Origin: Caballeronia sp. M1242 | GTDB taxonomy: Bacteria > Pseudomonadota > Gammaproteobacteria > Burkholderiales > Burkholderiaceae | Assembly (NCBI RefSeq): GCF_017220215.1 | Contig: NZ_CP071129.1 | Span: forward strand, 1,922,001 to 1,986,000 | DNA length: 64,000 bases | Direction: 5' to 3' | Shown: piece after piece, positions 10,787-19,437 of the stretch | Position numbering within the stretch: the stretch's first letter is position 1 | How the letters are laid out: every line of letters begins with the position of its first letter | Position numbers and translations under genes: made by a program | Notes under the pieces: generated by a model | Told to the model about the DNA's origin: nothing | What the model saw: the letters and a program-made list of their open reading frames with translations, nothing else | The model's database searches: none

Positions 10787-10815
10787 TTTACGAGACGAGA
10801 TAGTCCTGACATAAT
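10787..10815 (+). promoter_or_regulatory. sigma70-type promoter of tRNA-Val
   Basis: TTTACG at 10787-10792 and CATAAT at 10810-10815 are separated by exactly 17 bases, matching the consensus at four and five of six positions. Transcription would begin near 10822, about six bases before the tRNA. The AT-rich spacer between dnaQ and the tRNA supports it. Confidence 0.65.
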
Positions 10816-10827
10816 CTCAATCTCTTC

Positions 10828-10902
10828 GGGTGGTTAGCTCAGCGGTAGAGCACTGCCTTCACACGGCAGGGGTCACTGGTTCGATCCCAGTACTACCCAC
10901 CA
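10828..10902 (+). tRNA. tRNA-Val (anticodon CAC)
   Basis: A full cloverleaf can be drawn. The acceptor arms GGGTGGT and ACTACCC pair through seven positions with one G-T wobble. The D-loop is TTAGCTCAGCGGTAGAGC. The anticodon stem CTGCC/GGCAG encloses the loop TTCACAC, giving anticodon CAC for valine GTG codons. The T-arm loop is GGTTCGATCC, and CCA is encoded at 10900-10902. The length is 75 nt. Confidence 0.97.
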
Positions 10903-10940
10903 GAATTCTGGTGCTGGTAACGCCAAGACACCGAAGATCA

Positions 10941-10973
10941 AAAGGCCCAAGTCTAGCGACTTGGGCCTTTTTC
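10941..10973 (+). terminator. rho-independent terminator after tRNA-Val
   Basis: A perfect 12-bp stem, AAAGGCCCAAGT at 10941-10952 and ACTTGGGCCTTT at 10959-10970, with a six-base loop, is followed by further T residues. It is 38 bases past the tRNA and closes that transcript. The symmetric A/T flanks mean it can also serve the converging gene at 10999. Confidence 0.9.
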
Positions 10974-10998
10974 ATTTCCCGCGCGCAAACCCGGCACT

Positions 10999-11472
10999 TC
11001 ACCTCGCCCAAACGCCCCGCGCCATCCCAGTCGCCGCAATCACCATCACGATGACGAGCGCCGCCTCGAGATCGCTCATCCACGCGAAGCGCCGCGCGCG
11101 CGTCAAGTCGATCGCCCCGCCCTGCGCCAGCGCCGCACGCCAACGGATCAGCGCGAGCATCGGCGAAACTTCGATCAGCAGAATGACCACGAGCGCGGTC
11201 ATCTTCAGGTGAAAAAGCGGCTCGTGCAGATAGTACGCACCGCCCTTCTCGAAGCTTCCGAACGCGCGCGTCAGGCCGGTGACGATCAGCACGGCAGCCG
11301 CGATGCCCCACACCGCGTCCGACCGGAACACATCACGCAGACGCAATGCGTTCGCTTGCACCGATTCCGCCGCGTCCAGCCGGCGCAATGCGCGCGCACG
11401 CGCGAGTACCGAACCGAGCGCGAAGCCGAAGGCGAGCAGATGAAGCGCGGCGAGCAACCAACGTATCAGCAT
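10999..11472 (-). CDS. small membrane protein of the DUF2214/CopD-like type
   Basis: This 157-residue protein has about four hydrophobic helices: LIRWLLAALHLLAFGFALG at the N-terminus, AAAVLIVTGLTRAFG, MTALVVILLIEVSPMLALI, and AALVIVMVIAATGMARGVWA at the C-terminus. The overall pattern resembles DUF2214 proteins, whose function is unknown. The start is ATG 11472, seven codons inside the longest frame, because AGGAAAGG lies directly before it. It is 52 bp downstream of another membrane protein gene on the same strand, and the two may be cotranscribed. Confidence 0.75.
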   Translation of the reverse strand: MLIRWLLAALHLLAFGFALGSVLARARALRRLDAAESVQANALRLRDVFRSDAVWGIAAAVLIVTGLTRAFGSFEKGGAYYLHEPLFHLKMTALVVILLIEVSPMLALIRWRAALAQGGAIDLTRARRFAWMSDLEAALVIVMVIAATGMARGVWAR

Positions 11473-11524
11473 CCTTTCCTCCACGATCGACAAGAAACAC
11501 CGGTACGGCTCCGCCCGACGCAGC

Positions 11525-12322
11525 TTAGACCTGGCTCAGCGTGGCGTCGAGCGCGCGTGCGGCGCTGCGGTCGCTCTCGGTGGAAAGCGACGCGCGAAAA
11601 ACCGTCGTGCGATTGTGACCGGCCGCGGCGGGCGAATCCCACAGCAGTTCCACTTTCGGACGCCGCAAAAACCAGCTTCGCCGCGCGATGCCGTTCGATG
11701 CCACAGGCACCGCGGCCGGCTGCGCCGATGCCGCCAGGACCGGCCATTTCACCGACAGTTCTCGTGCGTCGTACTGGCCGAGCTTGCGGCTTTCGGCCCA
11801 GACCATCGCCGTGCGCGTGACGGGATCGAGCGAAATGGCATAGCGGCCGATAGCGAAGCGCCGCGCCGCGATGTTCGTGCGCCATAGCGCGCGGGGCCGG
11901 CAGATCCACATCACCACCGCATACAGCGCCGGCGCGACCGCCAGCCAGCCGTTGGTTTCAGCGAGCGTGTGCACGAAGCGCCGCCAGCCCGACGTCCACA
12001 CGAACGCGCCAACCGAAAAAATCGCGAAGCCGAACGTCAGCAGCGCGAGCAGCCGCAGCGCTTGCCGAAGCCACTGCGGCAACGGGTGCAGCGGACGCTC
12101 CATGCGCGGCTTCGCGCCCGGCAGCACGATCAGAAGGAAGATCAAGACGAGATTAAGGCAGGCCCATGGCGACGAAGTCATCGCGCGCACCGAGGACAGA
12201 TAGCCCATCTGCGACATCGAGAGCGCCCATCGTGCCGCGAGGATCACGCCGATGGCCCGCAGCGCGAACAACGTCCCTGCGCCCGGTGCCGGGCTCGCGC
12301 TGGTTTGCTTGGTTCTCGCCAA
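11525..12322 (-). CDS. hypothetical membrane protein
   Basis: I do not recognise the family. The protein is about 265 residues with roughly four predicted transmembrane segments in the first half: around IGVILAARWALSM, WACLNLVLIFLLIVL, LLALLTFGFAIFSVGAFVW and WLAVAPALYAVVMWI. A soluble C-terminal domain of about 110 residues follows, containing YAISLDPVTRTAMVWAE and LLWDSPA, which could be a small beta-rich domain. The open frame has no good ATG; I favour TTG 12322 because AGGAG lies eight bases upstream, while the frame itself opens at TTG 12343. It is probably in one transcript with the gene at 10999. Confidence 0.65.
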   Translation of the reverse strand: MARTKQTSASPAPGAGTLFALRAIGVILAARWALSMSQMGYLSSVRAMTSSPWACLNLVLIFLLIVLPGAKPRMERPLHPLPQWLRQALRLLALLTFGFAIFSVGAFVWTSGWRRFVHTLAETNGWLAVAPALYAVVMWICRPRALWRTNIAARRFAIGRYAISLDPVTRTAMVWAESRKLGQYDARELSVKWPVLAASAQPAAVPVASNGIARRSWFLRRPKVELLWDSPAAAGHNRTTVFRASLSTESDRSAARALDATLSQV

Positions 12323-12500
12323 AGGGTGCGCTCCTGTCCACAAACGTTGCCTGCCGCCGCTGTCTGTGCGAGCGGGCGGCCACTGCGCCTTGCGCAGCGC
12401 AAAGCTCGGACATTATAGGGAGATTACGGAGGGCGTCATCGGTTTCGCTTCGCGCATGCGGCGCAGCGCTCGAATTACGTCTGGACTGTGCCATTACGAC

Positions 12501-12534
12501 AACGCCCCGCGCACCTTTCGGCGGGCGGGGCGTT
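12501..12534 (-). terminator. terminator-like hairpin after the glycosyltransferase gene
   Basis: AACGCCCCGC at 12501-12510 pairs perfectly with GCGGGGCGTT at 12525-12534 around a 14-base loop. It lies 42 bases past the stop codon of the minus-strand glycosyltransferase. No uridine run follows on either strand beyond TT, so termination would be weak or Rho-dependent. Confidence 0.45.
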
Positions 12535-12575
12535 CTCCGAGCCGCATCGCTGCGGCCACGGACAGTTCGCAGCTA

Positions 12576-13637
12576 TCAGGCGTTCACTTCGCGCAGAACG
12601 GTGCGGCGCTTCTGGCGCAGCAGTTCCTCGTAGTTCTGCACGTAGCGCGCCGCCATCACCTTCGACGAGAAGCGCGTCTCGAACGTCTCGCGAACCTTCG
12701 CGCGCGACAGCGAGTCTAGGCGCTTCACCGCGGCGATCGCCGAGAGTTCGTCTTCCACGACGAAGCCCGACACGCCGTTCTCGATCACTTCCGGCACCGA
12801 GCCGCGATTGAACGCGATCACCGGCGTGCCGCAGGCCATCGCCTCGATCATCACGAGGCCGAAGGGCTCCGGCCAGTCGATCGGGAACAGCAGCGCATGC
12901 GCGTTGCCGAGAAATTCGGTCTTCTCGGCCTCGCTAATCTCGCCGATGTACTCGACGTGCGGCAACGCGAAGAGCGGCTTGATCTCTTCTTCGTAGTAAG
13001 CGCGGTCGGCCTTGTCCAGCTTCGCGGCGATCTTGATCTTCATGCCCGCGGCCTGCGCGATGCGGATGGCGCGGTCCACGCGCTTCTCCGGCGAAATGCG
13101 GCCGAGGAACGCGAGATAGCCGGGCTTCACGTTCGGAATGGGCTTGAGCAGGTTTTCCGGCAGGCCGTGGTACACCGTCGAGAGCCAGTTGGCTTGCGGT
13201 AGCGGCTGGCGCTGGTTGTCGGAAATCGACACCACCGGCACGTCCTTGAACGTATTGAAGATCGGCTGGAGTTCCGGCAGATCGAGACGGCCGTGCATCG
13301 TCGTCAGGAACGGCACCGGCTGACGCGCGAACAGCGAGAACGGGTAATAGTCGATATGGAAATGCAGCACGTCGAACTCGTCGGCGCGGCGGCGGACTTC
13401 TTCGAGCAACAGCATGTGCGGCGCCATCGTGTCGCGGATGGTCGGGTCGAGGCGCAGCGCTTGCGGCCAGAAGGCTTCGAGCTTCGCGGACGTCTGCGAA
13501 TCACCGCTCGCGAAGAGCGTGACGTCGTGTCCAGCCTCGACAAGAGCCTCGGTCAGATAAGACACCACGCGTTCCGTGCCGCCGTAGAGCTTCGGCGGAA
13601 CAGCCTCGTGGAGGGGCGCGATTTGAGCGATTCGCAT
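12576..13637 (-). CDS. family 4 glycosyltransferase
   Basis: A 353-residue GT-B fold retaining glycosyltransferase. The N-terminal domain begins MRIAQIAPLHEAVPP with the glycine-rich loop KLYGGTERVV; the C-terminal domain has YLAFLGRISPEKRVDRAI and the E-x7-E motif in PFGLVMIEAMACGTPVIAF, which binds the nucleotide sugar. The acceptor is unknown. A ribosome binding site AGGAG lies about ten bases before ATG 13637. It stands alone on the minus strand, divergent from an ABC exporter across a 0.7 kb spacer. The exporter and the nearby trehalose genes raise the possibility of a role in surface glycans or compatible solutes, which is only an inference. Confidence 0.88.
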   Translation of the reverse strand: MRIAQIAPLHEAVPPKLYGGTERVVSYLTEALVEAGHDVTLFASGDSQTSAKLEAFWPQALRLDPTIRDTMAPHMLLLEEVRRRADEFDVLHFHIDYYPFSLFARQPVPFLTTMHGRLDLPELQPIFNTFKDVPVVSISDNQRQPLPQANWLSTVYHGLPENLLKPIPNVKPGYLAFLGRISPEKRVDRAIRIAQAAGMKIKIAAKLDKADRAYYEEEIKPLFALPHVEYIGEISEAEKTEFLGNAHALLFPIDWPEPFGLVMIEAMACGTPVIAFNRGSVPEVIENGVSGFVVEDELSAIAAVKRLDSLSRAKVRETFETRFSSKVMAARYVQNYEELLRQKRRTVLREVNA

Positions 13638-14359
13638 GATCGTGAAACTCCTAATAAAAGGTCAGGCAAGGTACTGCTGTCATGTTTGACATCGGGAGCG
13701 AATCGCTCGGCTCGGGCGAGAGCTTTTCGCGGCGCGTCGGCCTCGGCAGCGGCTGGTGCTCGAGTGAAAAAGCGGGTCGCTGATCACCGGCTCCACGCGG
13801 GCGTTGCCACAAGCAACTTCGGAGCCATATCTCAAAAACCGCCGCGCCCAGCAATAAACGCGCTCGGGCTCGGGCGGTTGACGACTTCCTACAGAAAGCT
13901 GTCAAAAAGTCTAAGTGAAAACCCGGAGCGCATTATGGAGCCTTTTACATCGGCGACAGGGAGTCATTTCAACTTATTTACCTTGTTACACCGGGGAAAC
14001 ATTTAACAAACCCCTGTTTATTAAGGTTGTTCTACATTGGAGCACGTGCCGCGGCGATGCACGGGCGGCCACTCGCTCGCTGTCGTCGCGAGACACATTG
14101 AACGGGATGCTGGCGCATCCCATGCTTATATCGACGCTGCCGCGCGAGAAGCTCCCGGACAGGAGCACGCGCGGCGGCCCGCCAGCCGCCGCTTCATCGC
14201 AAAAATGCGCGCGATATGCTTACAATGCGCGCCCAAGCCGAAAAGACGTGCTCGCGGATACGACGCGAAGCGCACAGTCGATGTACGGACGGCAACATCC
14301 GCCGTGCATCATTTGCCTGAACGACGTTCGCACGCCCGGTTACTGGCTACAATTCAGCG
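13638..14359. other. 722-bp divergent intergenic region
   Basis: The spacer between the glycosyltransferase (minus) and the ABC exporter (plus) has no supported gene. It holds an unusually AT-rich stretch at about 13900-14040 compared with its surroundings, and a TACAAT at 14348-14353 just ahead of the exporter. Short frames across it have no recognisable protein character. It most likely contains the two divergent promoters and possibly a regulator site or a small RNA, which sequence alone does not show. Confidence 0.55.
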
Positions 14360-16321
14360 ATGGAGACGGCGCCGCGCCGCCTCGGTTTCGATGTCAATCG
14401 CGCCGGCCACGCCGACGCATCGGACAGGCAGTGCATCCGCATGGCATCGCCCGAAGGCGCAACACACGCTCAACCGCTTTACGACCCAAAAAGACCATTG
14501 GACCAACTCACCGTCTCCCAGCGTAACGCGCACAACGCCAAGCTCGCGAGCTATGCGCACCGCCCGCTCGCGTTCCTGATGCGCTACATCCGCCGGCATC
14601 CGATCGCCCATGCCATCGTGCTCGCGAGCGTGTTCGCGGCCGTCGGGTGCGCGCTGGCGTCGCAATACGCGATCAAGCATCTGATCGACGTGCTCGGTCA
14701 AGGGCGCGGCCACCCCGGCCCGCTCTGGGGCGCGTTCATGATCCTGGTCGGCCTGATCGCCGCCGACAACCTGCTGTGGCGGGTCGGCGGCTGGGTCGGC
14801 GCGCATGTGTTCGTCATCGTCACGGGCGATCTGCGCAAGGACCTGTTCTCGTACCTCTCCGGCCATTCGCCGACGTACTTCTCCGAGAAGCAGCCCGGCA
14901 TGCTGGCGAGCCGCATTACCGCGACCTCGAACGCCATCTACACCTCCGAAAACGTGATGGCGTGGAACGTCCTGCCGCCGTGCATTGCGGTGCTGGGCGC
15001 GATCGTGATGATCGTCGCGGTCAATCCGCTGATGGCGGCGGGCCTCATGGCTGCCTCCATCATTCTCGCGCTCGTGCTCTACCGGCTCGCGAAGCGCGGC
15101 TCGGCGCGGCATCACAGCTTTGCGTCGAAGGCGGCGTCGGTGGATGGCGAACTCGTCGACGTGATCGGTAACATGGCACTCGTGCGCGCGTTCGGCATGA
15201 CGTTCCGCGAGCAAAAACGCTTCGGCTCGACGGTGAAGGCCGAAATGGTCGCGCGCCAGCAAAGCCTGCTCTACCTCGAAAAGCTGCGCCTCTTCCACGC
15301 CGTCGTCACCGCGATTCTTTCCGCTGGCTTGCTCGGCTGGGCGCTGTGGCTGTGGTCGCAAGGCCGCGCGACGTCCGGCGATATCGTGCTCGTCAGCTCG
15401 CTCGGCTTCACCATTCTGCACGGCACGCGCGATCTCGCCGTCGCGCTCGTCGATGTGACGCAGCACGTCGCGCGTCTCGCCGAAGCCGTTCAGACGCTGC
15501 TCGAGCCGCACGGCATGCCGGACCGGTCGGACGCGACAGAGCTCGTGCCGCAAGGCGGGCGCGTCGATTTCGAAGGCGTGACGTTCGCGTATCCGCGCCG
15601 CCGTCCGATTCTCGACAACTTCCATCTGCATATCGAGCCGGGGCAACGCGTCGGCTTGATCGGCAAGTCGGGCGCGGGCAAGTCCACGGTGCTCGCCCTT
15701 CTGCAACGCTTCTACGAGACGCAGAAAGGCAGCATCAAGATCGACGGCCAGGATATCGCCTCGATCACGCAGGACAGCTTGCGTCACGCCATCGCGCTCG
15801 TGCCGCAGGACATCTCGCTGTTCCATCGCACCGTGTTCGAGAACATCGCGTACGGGCGTCCGGATGCGAGCCGCGAGGAAGTGCTCGCCGCCGCCCGCGA
15901 GGCGCGCTGCACGGACTTCATCGAGGCGATGCCGGAAGGTTTCGATACGATCGTCGGCGATCGCGGCGTGAAGCTGTCGGGCGGCCAGCGCCAGCGCATC
16001 GCCATCGCGCGAGCCATTTTGAAGAACGCGCCGATCCTGCTGCTCGACGAAGCCACGTCCGCGCTCGACAGCGCCTCGGAAGAAGCGATCCAGCAGGCGC
16101 TCGACCGGCTGATGATCGGCCGCACGGTTATCGCCATCGCGCACCGGTTGTCGACGTTGCAGAACTTCGACCGCATCATCGTGATGAGTGCGGGCCGCGT
16201 GATCGACGACGGCTCGCCGCAAGAACTGCGCGAGCGGCCGGGGCTGTATCGCGAGTTGCTGGCGAAGCAACACGGCAAGCTGCCTTCCATCGTCGCGACG
16301 CCGCACAAGCAGCCGGCCTGA
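14360..16321 (+). CDS. ABC exporter, fused permease and ATPase
   Basis: A 653-residue half-transporter of the MsbA/multidrug-lipid exporter type. The membrane domain covers roughly residues 75-370 with six hydrophobic helices. The nucleotide-binding domain has Walker A IGKSGAGKST (about residues 433-442), signature LSGGQRQRIAIARA, Walker B ILLLDEATSALD and the H-loop IAIAHRLST. Such proteins work as homodimers exporting lipids or peptides; the cargo here is unknown. The first ATG, 14360, is only seven bases after a TACAAT hexamer, so if that is the -10 element translation must begin later. ATG 14441 (MASPEGATHAQPLYD), giving 626 residues, is a good alternative. Confidence 0.9.
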   Translation: METAPRRLGFDVNRAGHADASDRQCIRMASPEGATHAQPLYDPKRPLDQLTVSQRNAHNAKLASYAHRPLAFLMRYIRRHPIAHAIVLASVFAAVGCALASQYAIKHLIDVLGQGRGHPGPLWGAFMILVGLIAADNLLWRVGGWVGAHVFVIVTGDLRKDLFSYLSGHSPTYFSEKQPGMLASRITATSNAIYTSENVMAWNVLPPCIAVLGAIVMIVAVNPLMAAGLMAASIILALVLYRLAKRGSARHHSFASKAASVDGELVDVIGNMALVRAFGMTFREQKRFGSTVKAEMVARQQSLLYLEKLRLFHAVVTAILSAGLLGWALWLWSQGRATSGDIVLVSSLGFTILHGTRDLAVALVDVTQHVARLAEAVQTLLEPHGMPDRSDATELVPQGGRVDFEGVTFAYPRRRPILDNFHLHIEPGQRVGLIGKSGAGKSTVLALLQRFYETQKGSIKIDGQDIASITQDSLRHAIALVPQDISLFHRTVFENIAYGRPDASREEVLAAAREARCTDFIEAMPEGFDTIVGDRGVKLSGGQRQRIAIARAILKNAPILLLDEATSALDSASEEAIQQALDRLMIGRTVIAIAHRLSTLQNFDRIIVMSAGRVIDDGSPQELRERPGLYRELLAKQHGKLPSIVATPHKQPA

Positions 16322-16342
16322 CCCTGACAAGCGAGTGCCGAG

Positions 16343-16380
16343 AAAGCCGCGTTTCCTGATTGGGGAAACGCGGCTTTTTT
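16343..16380. terminator. bidirectional terminator between ABC exporter and otsA
   Basis: AAAGCCGCGTTTCC at 16343-16356 pairs perfectly with GGAAACGCGGCTTT at 16364-16377, with T residues on the plus-strand 3' side. It sits between two converging genes and ends the ABC exporter transcript; the mirror-image A tract gives a weaker signal for otsA. Confidence 0.88.
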
Positions 16381-16384
16381 GCGT

Positions 16385-17767
16385 CTATCGCGCTTTCAGA
16401 TCCCGCAGGAAGTTATCGCGCCACACCGATACGTTGTTGTCGCGCAAGAGCGCATACATCTCCTGATGCCGGGCGCGGCGCTCGTCGAGCGGCATCGCGA
16501 GCGCGGTGGCGAGCGCATCCGCCATGCCGTCGATGTCGAGCGGATTCACGATCAGCGCCGCCGTCAGTTCGCGCGCCGCGCCCGCGAACTGCGAGAGCAC
16601 GAGCACGCCGGGATCCTCGGGGTTCTGCGCGGACACGTATTCCTTCGCGACCAGATTCATGCCGTCGCGCAGCGGCGTCACCAGGCCGACATGCGCCTCG
16701 CGAAAGAGCGCGGCGAGCACCGGCCGCTCGTACTGGCGATGGATATAGCGGATCGGCGTCCAGTCCAGTTCCGCATAGCGCCCGTTGATGCGCCCTGATT
16801 CGGCTTCGAGTTGCTGGCGAATGTCGCGGTAAGCGTCGACGTCCGTGCGCGTCGGCGGCGCGATCTGGAGCAACGACACGTTGTTGCGCTGCTGCGGATC
16901 GTGCTCGAACAGACGCTCGAACGCGCGAAACCGCTCGACGAGGCCCTTCGAGTAATCCAGCCGGTCGACGCTCATCACCAGCTTGCGCTGATGCAGCGTC
17001 TCCTTGACGATCTGCACGTCGCGCCCGCCTTCGCCGTCCTTCGCGAGCGCGCGCACTTCGTCCGGGTACACGCCGATGGGATACGCCGCCGCCTTCAGCG
17101 TCTGGCCGAACGCGCGAATCTCGACAGGCTTGTCAGCGTGCCGCGTGAGCGCCCCGCCCGCCTCGGTTTCGATGTAATCGCAGAACGCGCGCACGTCCGG
17201 CTCAGTCTGAAAGCCCAGCAGATCGAACGCGCAGAGCGCCTCGACCAGTTCGCGGTGACGCGGCACGCTTAACAGAATCTGCGACGCGGGAAACGGAATG
17301 TGCAGAAAGAAGCCGATGCGATTCTCGACGCCCAGCGCGCGCAATGCCTGCGCGAACGGAATCAGGTGATAGTCGTGGACCCAGATGACGTCGTCGGGCC
17401 GCAGCAGCGGCGCGAGCCGCGCGGCGAGCCAGTGATTCACGCGGCAGTAGCCGTCGTACTCATGGCGATCGAACTCGATCAGGTCCGGGCGATAGTGGAA
17501 CGCAGGCCACAGCGTCGCGTTCGAAAAGCCGCGGTAATACTGGTCGTAGTCGCGCCGCACGAGCCCGATGGTCGCGAACGTCACCGGTCCGTGCTCCTCC
17601 AGCGTGATGCCGTCGGGCGGCGTGGAGAGCACTTCGCCGCTCCAGCCGAACCACACGCCGCCGGTCTCCTTGAGCGCGTCGTAGACGCCGACCGCCAGCC
17701 CGCCCGCTGCCGGACCGCCCTCGGAGATCGGCGCGACCCGGTTCGAAACGATGATCAGACGGCTCAC
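16385..17767 (-). CDS. otsA: alpha,alpha-trehalose-phosphate synthase
   Basis: OtsA transfers glucose from UDP-glucose to glucose-6-phosphate to make trehalose-6-phosphate, an osmoprotectant precursor. The 460-residue protein is a GT20 enzyme: [20 protein letters not shown] at the N-terminus, [17 protein letters not shown] with the substrate-binding Asp, and [20 protein letters not shown] with the Arg and Lys that hold the UDP-glucose phosphates. Translation begins at GTG 17767, and the GTG overlaps the otsB stop in GTGA, so the two are translationally coupled. otsB precedes otsA in the operon, as in E. coli otsBA. Confidence 0.96.
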   Translation of the reverse strand: MSRLIIVSNRVAPISEGGPAAGGLAVGVYDALKETGGVWFGWSGEVLSTPPDGITLEEHGPVTFATIGLVRRDYDQYYRGFSNATLWPAFHYRPDLIEFDRHEYDGYCRVNHWLAARLAPLLRPDDVIWVHDYHLIPFAQALRALGVENRIGFFLHIPFPASQILLSVPRHRELVEALCAFDLLGFQTEPDVRAFCDYIETEAGGALTRHADKPVEIRAFGQTLKAAAYPIGVYPDEVRALAKDGEGGRDVQIVKETLHQRKLVMSVDRLDYSKGLVERFRAFERLFEHDPQQRNNVSLLQIAPPTRTDVDAYRDIRQQLEAESGRINGRYAELDWTPIRYIHRQYERPVLAALFREAHVGLVTPLRDGMNLVAKEYVSAQNPEDPGVLVLSQFAGAARELTAALIVNPLDIDGMADALATALAMPLDERRARHQEMYALLRDNNVSVWRDNFLRDLKAR

Positions 17768-18516
17768 GCGTGCTTCCCCGCCGTTCCCGCGATCACTTGC
17801 AGCCAGTCGAGCAGCAGTTCCACCGATTCGATGCGCGAGCGCGCCACCGTCTCGCCCGGACCGACTTTGATGGACAGACCATCGAACTCGTTGACGACCG
17901 CAAAGCCTTTCTCGTCGGTCAGGTCGTCGCCGATGAACACAGGCTTACGACCCGTGAACGGCGGCTCGGCCATGAAGGCGCGCAACGCGCGGCCCTTGTC
18001 CACGTCCTTCGGCTTGATCTCGTACACCATCTTGCCGGGCTGGAGCACGTAGGCATCGGCGTACTCGTTCACGAGCCGCTCGGTCGCCGCGCGCGCGGCC
18101 GGCTCGCGGTCGGGCGCGTTACGGTAGTGCAGCGCGAGCGCCGCGCCCTTGATCTCCAGCAGCATGCCGGGATTGGCTTTGACCACGCCTTCGAGCACAT
18201 GCTCCATGCGAAGAAGCCGCTCGTCGTTGAAGCCGATGCGCTGGACATCGCCGTTGGCGTCGCGCCGCTCCGCGCCGTGCATGCCCGCGACGGGCAAGTC
18301 CGGCATCTGCAAGAACGAGTCGATATTGTCGATACCCCGCCCGGACACGACCGCGACCGCGTTGTTGGTCGCGCGTCTTAACGCAGCGAGAATGTCGGGC
18401 ACCGATCGCGGCACGAAAATGCCGTCCGGCGTGGAGGCGAGCTCGACGAGCGTGCCGTCGAAATCGAAGAAGAATGCGGTCTCGGCGAGAGACAGGGAAT
18501 CGGGAAGAATTTGCAT
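17764..18516 (-). CDS. otsB: trehalose-6-phosphate phosphatase
   Basis: OtsB dephosphorylates the OtsA product to free trehalose. HAD-superfamily motifs are clear: AFFFDFDGTLVELA with the nucleophile Asp near residue 18, the Ser/Gly motif AVVSGRGIDNID, and VFIGDDLTDEKGF near the C-terminus. The frame is open much further upstream, but the extra N-terminal 126 residues are Arg-rich and unrelated, so I start at ATG 18516 (MQILPDSLSLAETAFFF), which gives 250 residues. It is the first gene of the otsBA operon and overlaps otsA by four bases. Confidence 0.95.
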   Translation of the reverse strand: MQILPDSLSLAETAFFFDFDGTLVELASTPDGIFVPRSVPDILAALRRATNNAVAVVSGRGIDNIDSFLQMPDLPVAGMHGAERRDANGDVQRIGFNDERLLRMEHVLEGVVKANPGMLLEIKGAALALHYRNAPDREPAARAATERLVNEYADAYVLQPGKMVYEIKPKDVDKGRALRAFMAEPPFTGRKPVFIGDDLTDEKGFAVVNEFDGLSIKVGPGETVARSRIESVELLLDWLQVIAGTAGKHA

Positions 18517-18803
18517 CGGTCGTTGGCCTGTGGTTTCCCTTTGACGGCGCGCGGCGCGCGAAGTGTTGCGCATCTTACGTGCGCCAGCTTTCGGTCTGGA
18601 AAGCCGCGTGACTGACGGACGCATTCGGCGAGCCTTCCGTTCATCTTCGACGGAGCTTTCGGCACGCCGGGATTGTGCGGCAAATCGTCTCAAAAATGGT
18701 CCGCAACGTAGATGATGCGCCACCTCGGTCCGCAAAGGCGTGTATTTTGCGACAGATGTTCCTGCCGTCAAAGCCCGCCGCCTATCGCGGCCCGATCCTC
18801 CCG

Positions 18804-19436
18804 ATGCACACTTCGTTCCCCGCTTCGCCTCTAACGCTGGCCGCGCGCTGGCGCCGGTTTGCCGCTCCGCTTGCTTTTCTCGCGCTCGCCGCATGCTCGC
18901 GGCCCGGCGAGCCGTGGCATCTGACGGACGTGTCAGGACACTTGCCCGACCTGAACTTCTCGCTCACCGACGACAGCGGCGCGCCCGTGACCGGACGCTC
19001 GTTCGAGGGCCACACGACGCTCGTGTACTTCGGCTACACGCATTGCCCGGATGTCTGTCCCGAAACGATGGCGCGGCTGATGCAGGTTTTACAGCGCGTC
19101 GGACCGGACGCGGACAACGCACGCATCTTGTTCGTCTCCGTCGATCCCGCGCGCGACACGCCGCCGCTTTTGCGCGCGTACGTCCGCGCGTTCGACGAAA
19201 AGCATGCCGTCGGGCTGACCGGCAGCGACCGCGCCATCGAAGCGGTCGCGCAGCGGTATCGCATCGCGTATCAGATGGAAAAACGCGATCCGCGCGGCGC
19301 CTACGAGGTCTCGCACAGCTCAGGCGTCTATATCTTCGATCGCGAAGGCCACGCGCGCCTGCTTGCGACCGACCGCGATTCCATCGACGCCATCGCGGCC
19401 GATCTGCGCCGCATCATCCATTCGAAGGACGCGTGA
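18804..19436 (+). CDS. SCO1/SenC family copper chaperone lipoprotein
   Basis: SCO proteins deliver copper to the CuA site of cytochrome c oxidase at the outer face of the inner membrane. The thioredoxin-like fold contains FGYTHCPDVCPETMARL, whose two cysteines bind copper, and the ligand His in YEVSHSSGVYIFD. The N-terminus from ATG 18804 (MHTSFPASPLTLAARWR) is a lipoprotein signal ending in the lipobox LAAC. The longer frame from 18675 lacks this logic. The length is 210 residues. The downstream gene, two bases after its stop, is the CtaG oxidase assembly factor, which supports a job in copper loading of oxidase. Confidence 0.93.
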   Translation: MHTSFPASPLTLAARWRRFAAPLAFLALAACSRPGEPWHLTDVSGHLPDLNFSLTDDSGAPVTGRSFEGHTTLVYFGYTHCPDVCPETMARLMQVLQRVGPDADNARILFVSVDPARDTPPLLRAYVRAFDEKHAVGLTGSDRAIEAVAQRYRIAYQMEKRDPRGAYEVSHSSGVYIFDREGHARLLATDRDSIDAIAADLRRIIHSKDA

Positions 19437-19437
19437 C

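Noticed and set aside
12344..12575. Hidden gene between the membrane protein and the glycosyltransferase
   Set aside because: Frames here are short, not conserved in character, and the region contains a hairpin and likely promoter only.
13905..14526. 203-codon plus-strand frame in the GT4/ABC spacer
   Set aside because: It lacks a plausible domain and runs out of frame into the ABC exporter, so it is likely a chance open frame.
14354..16330. 658-codon minus-strand frame opposite the ABC exporter
   Set aside because: The ABC exporter has all ATPase motifs in the plus frame; the antisense frame has shadow composition only.
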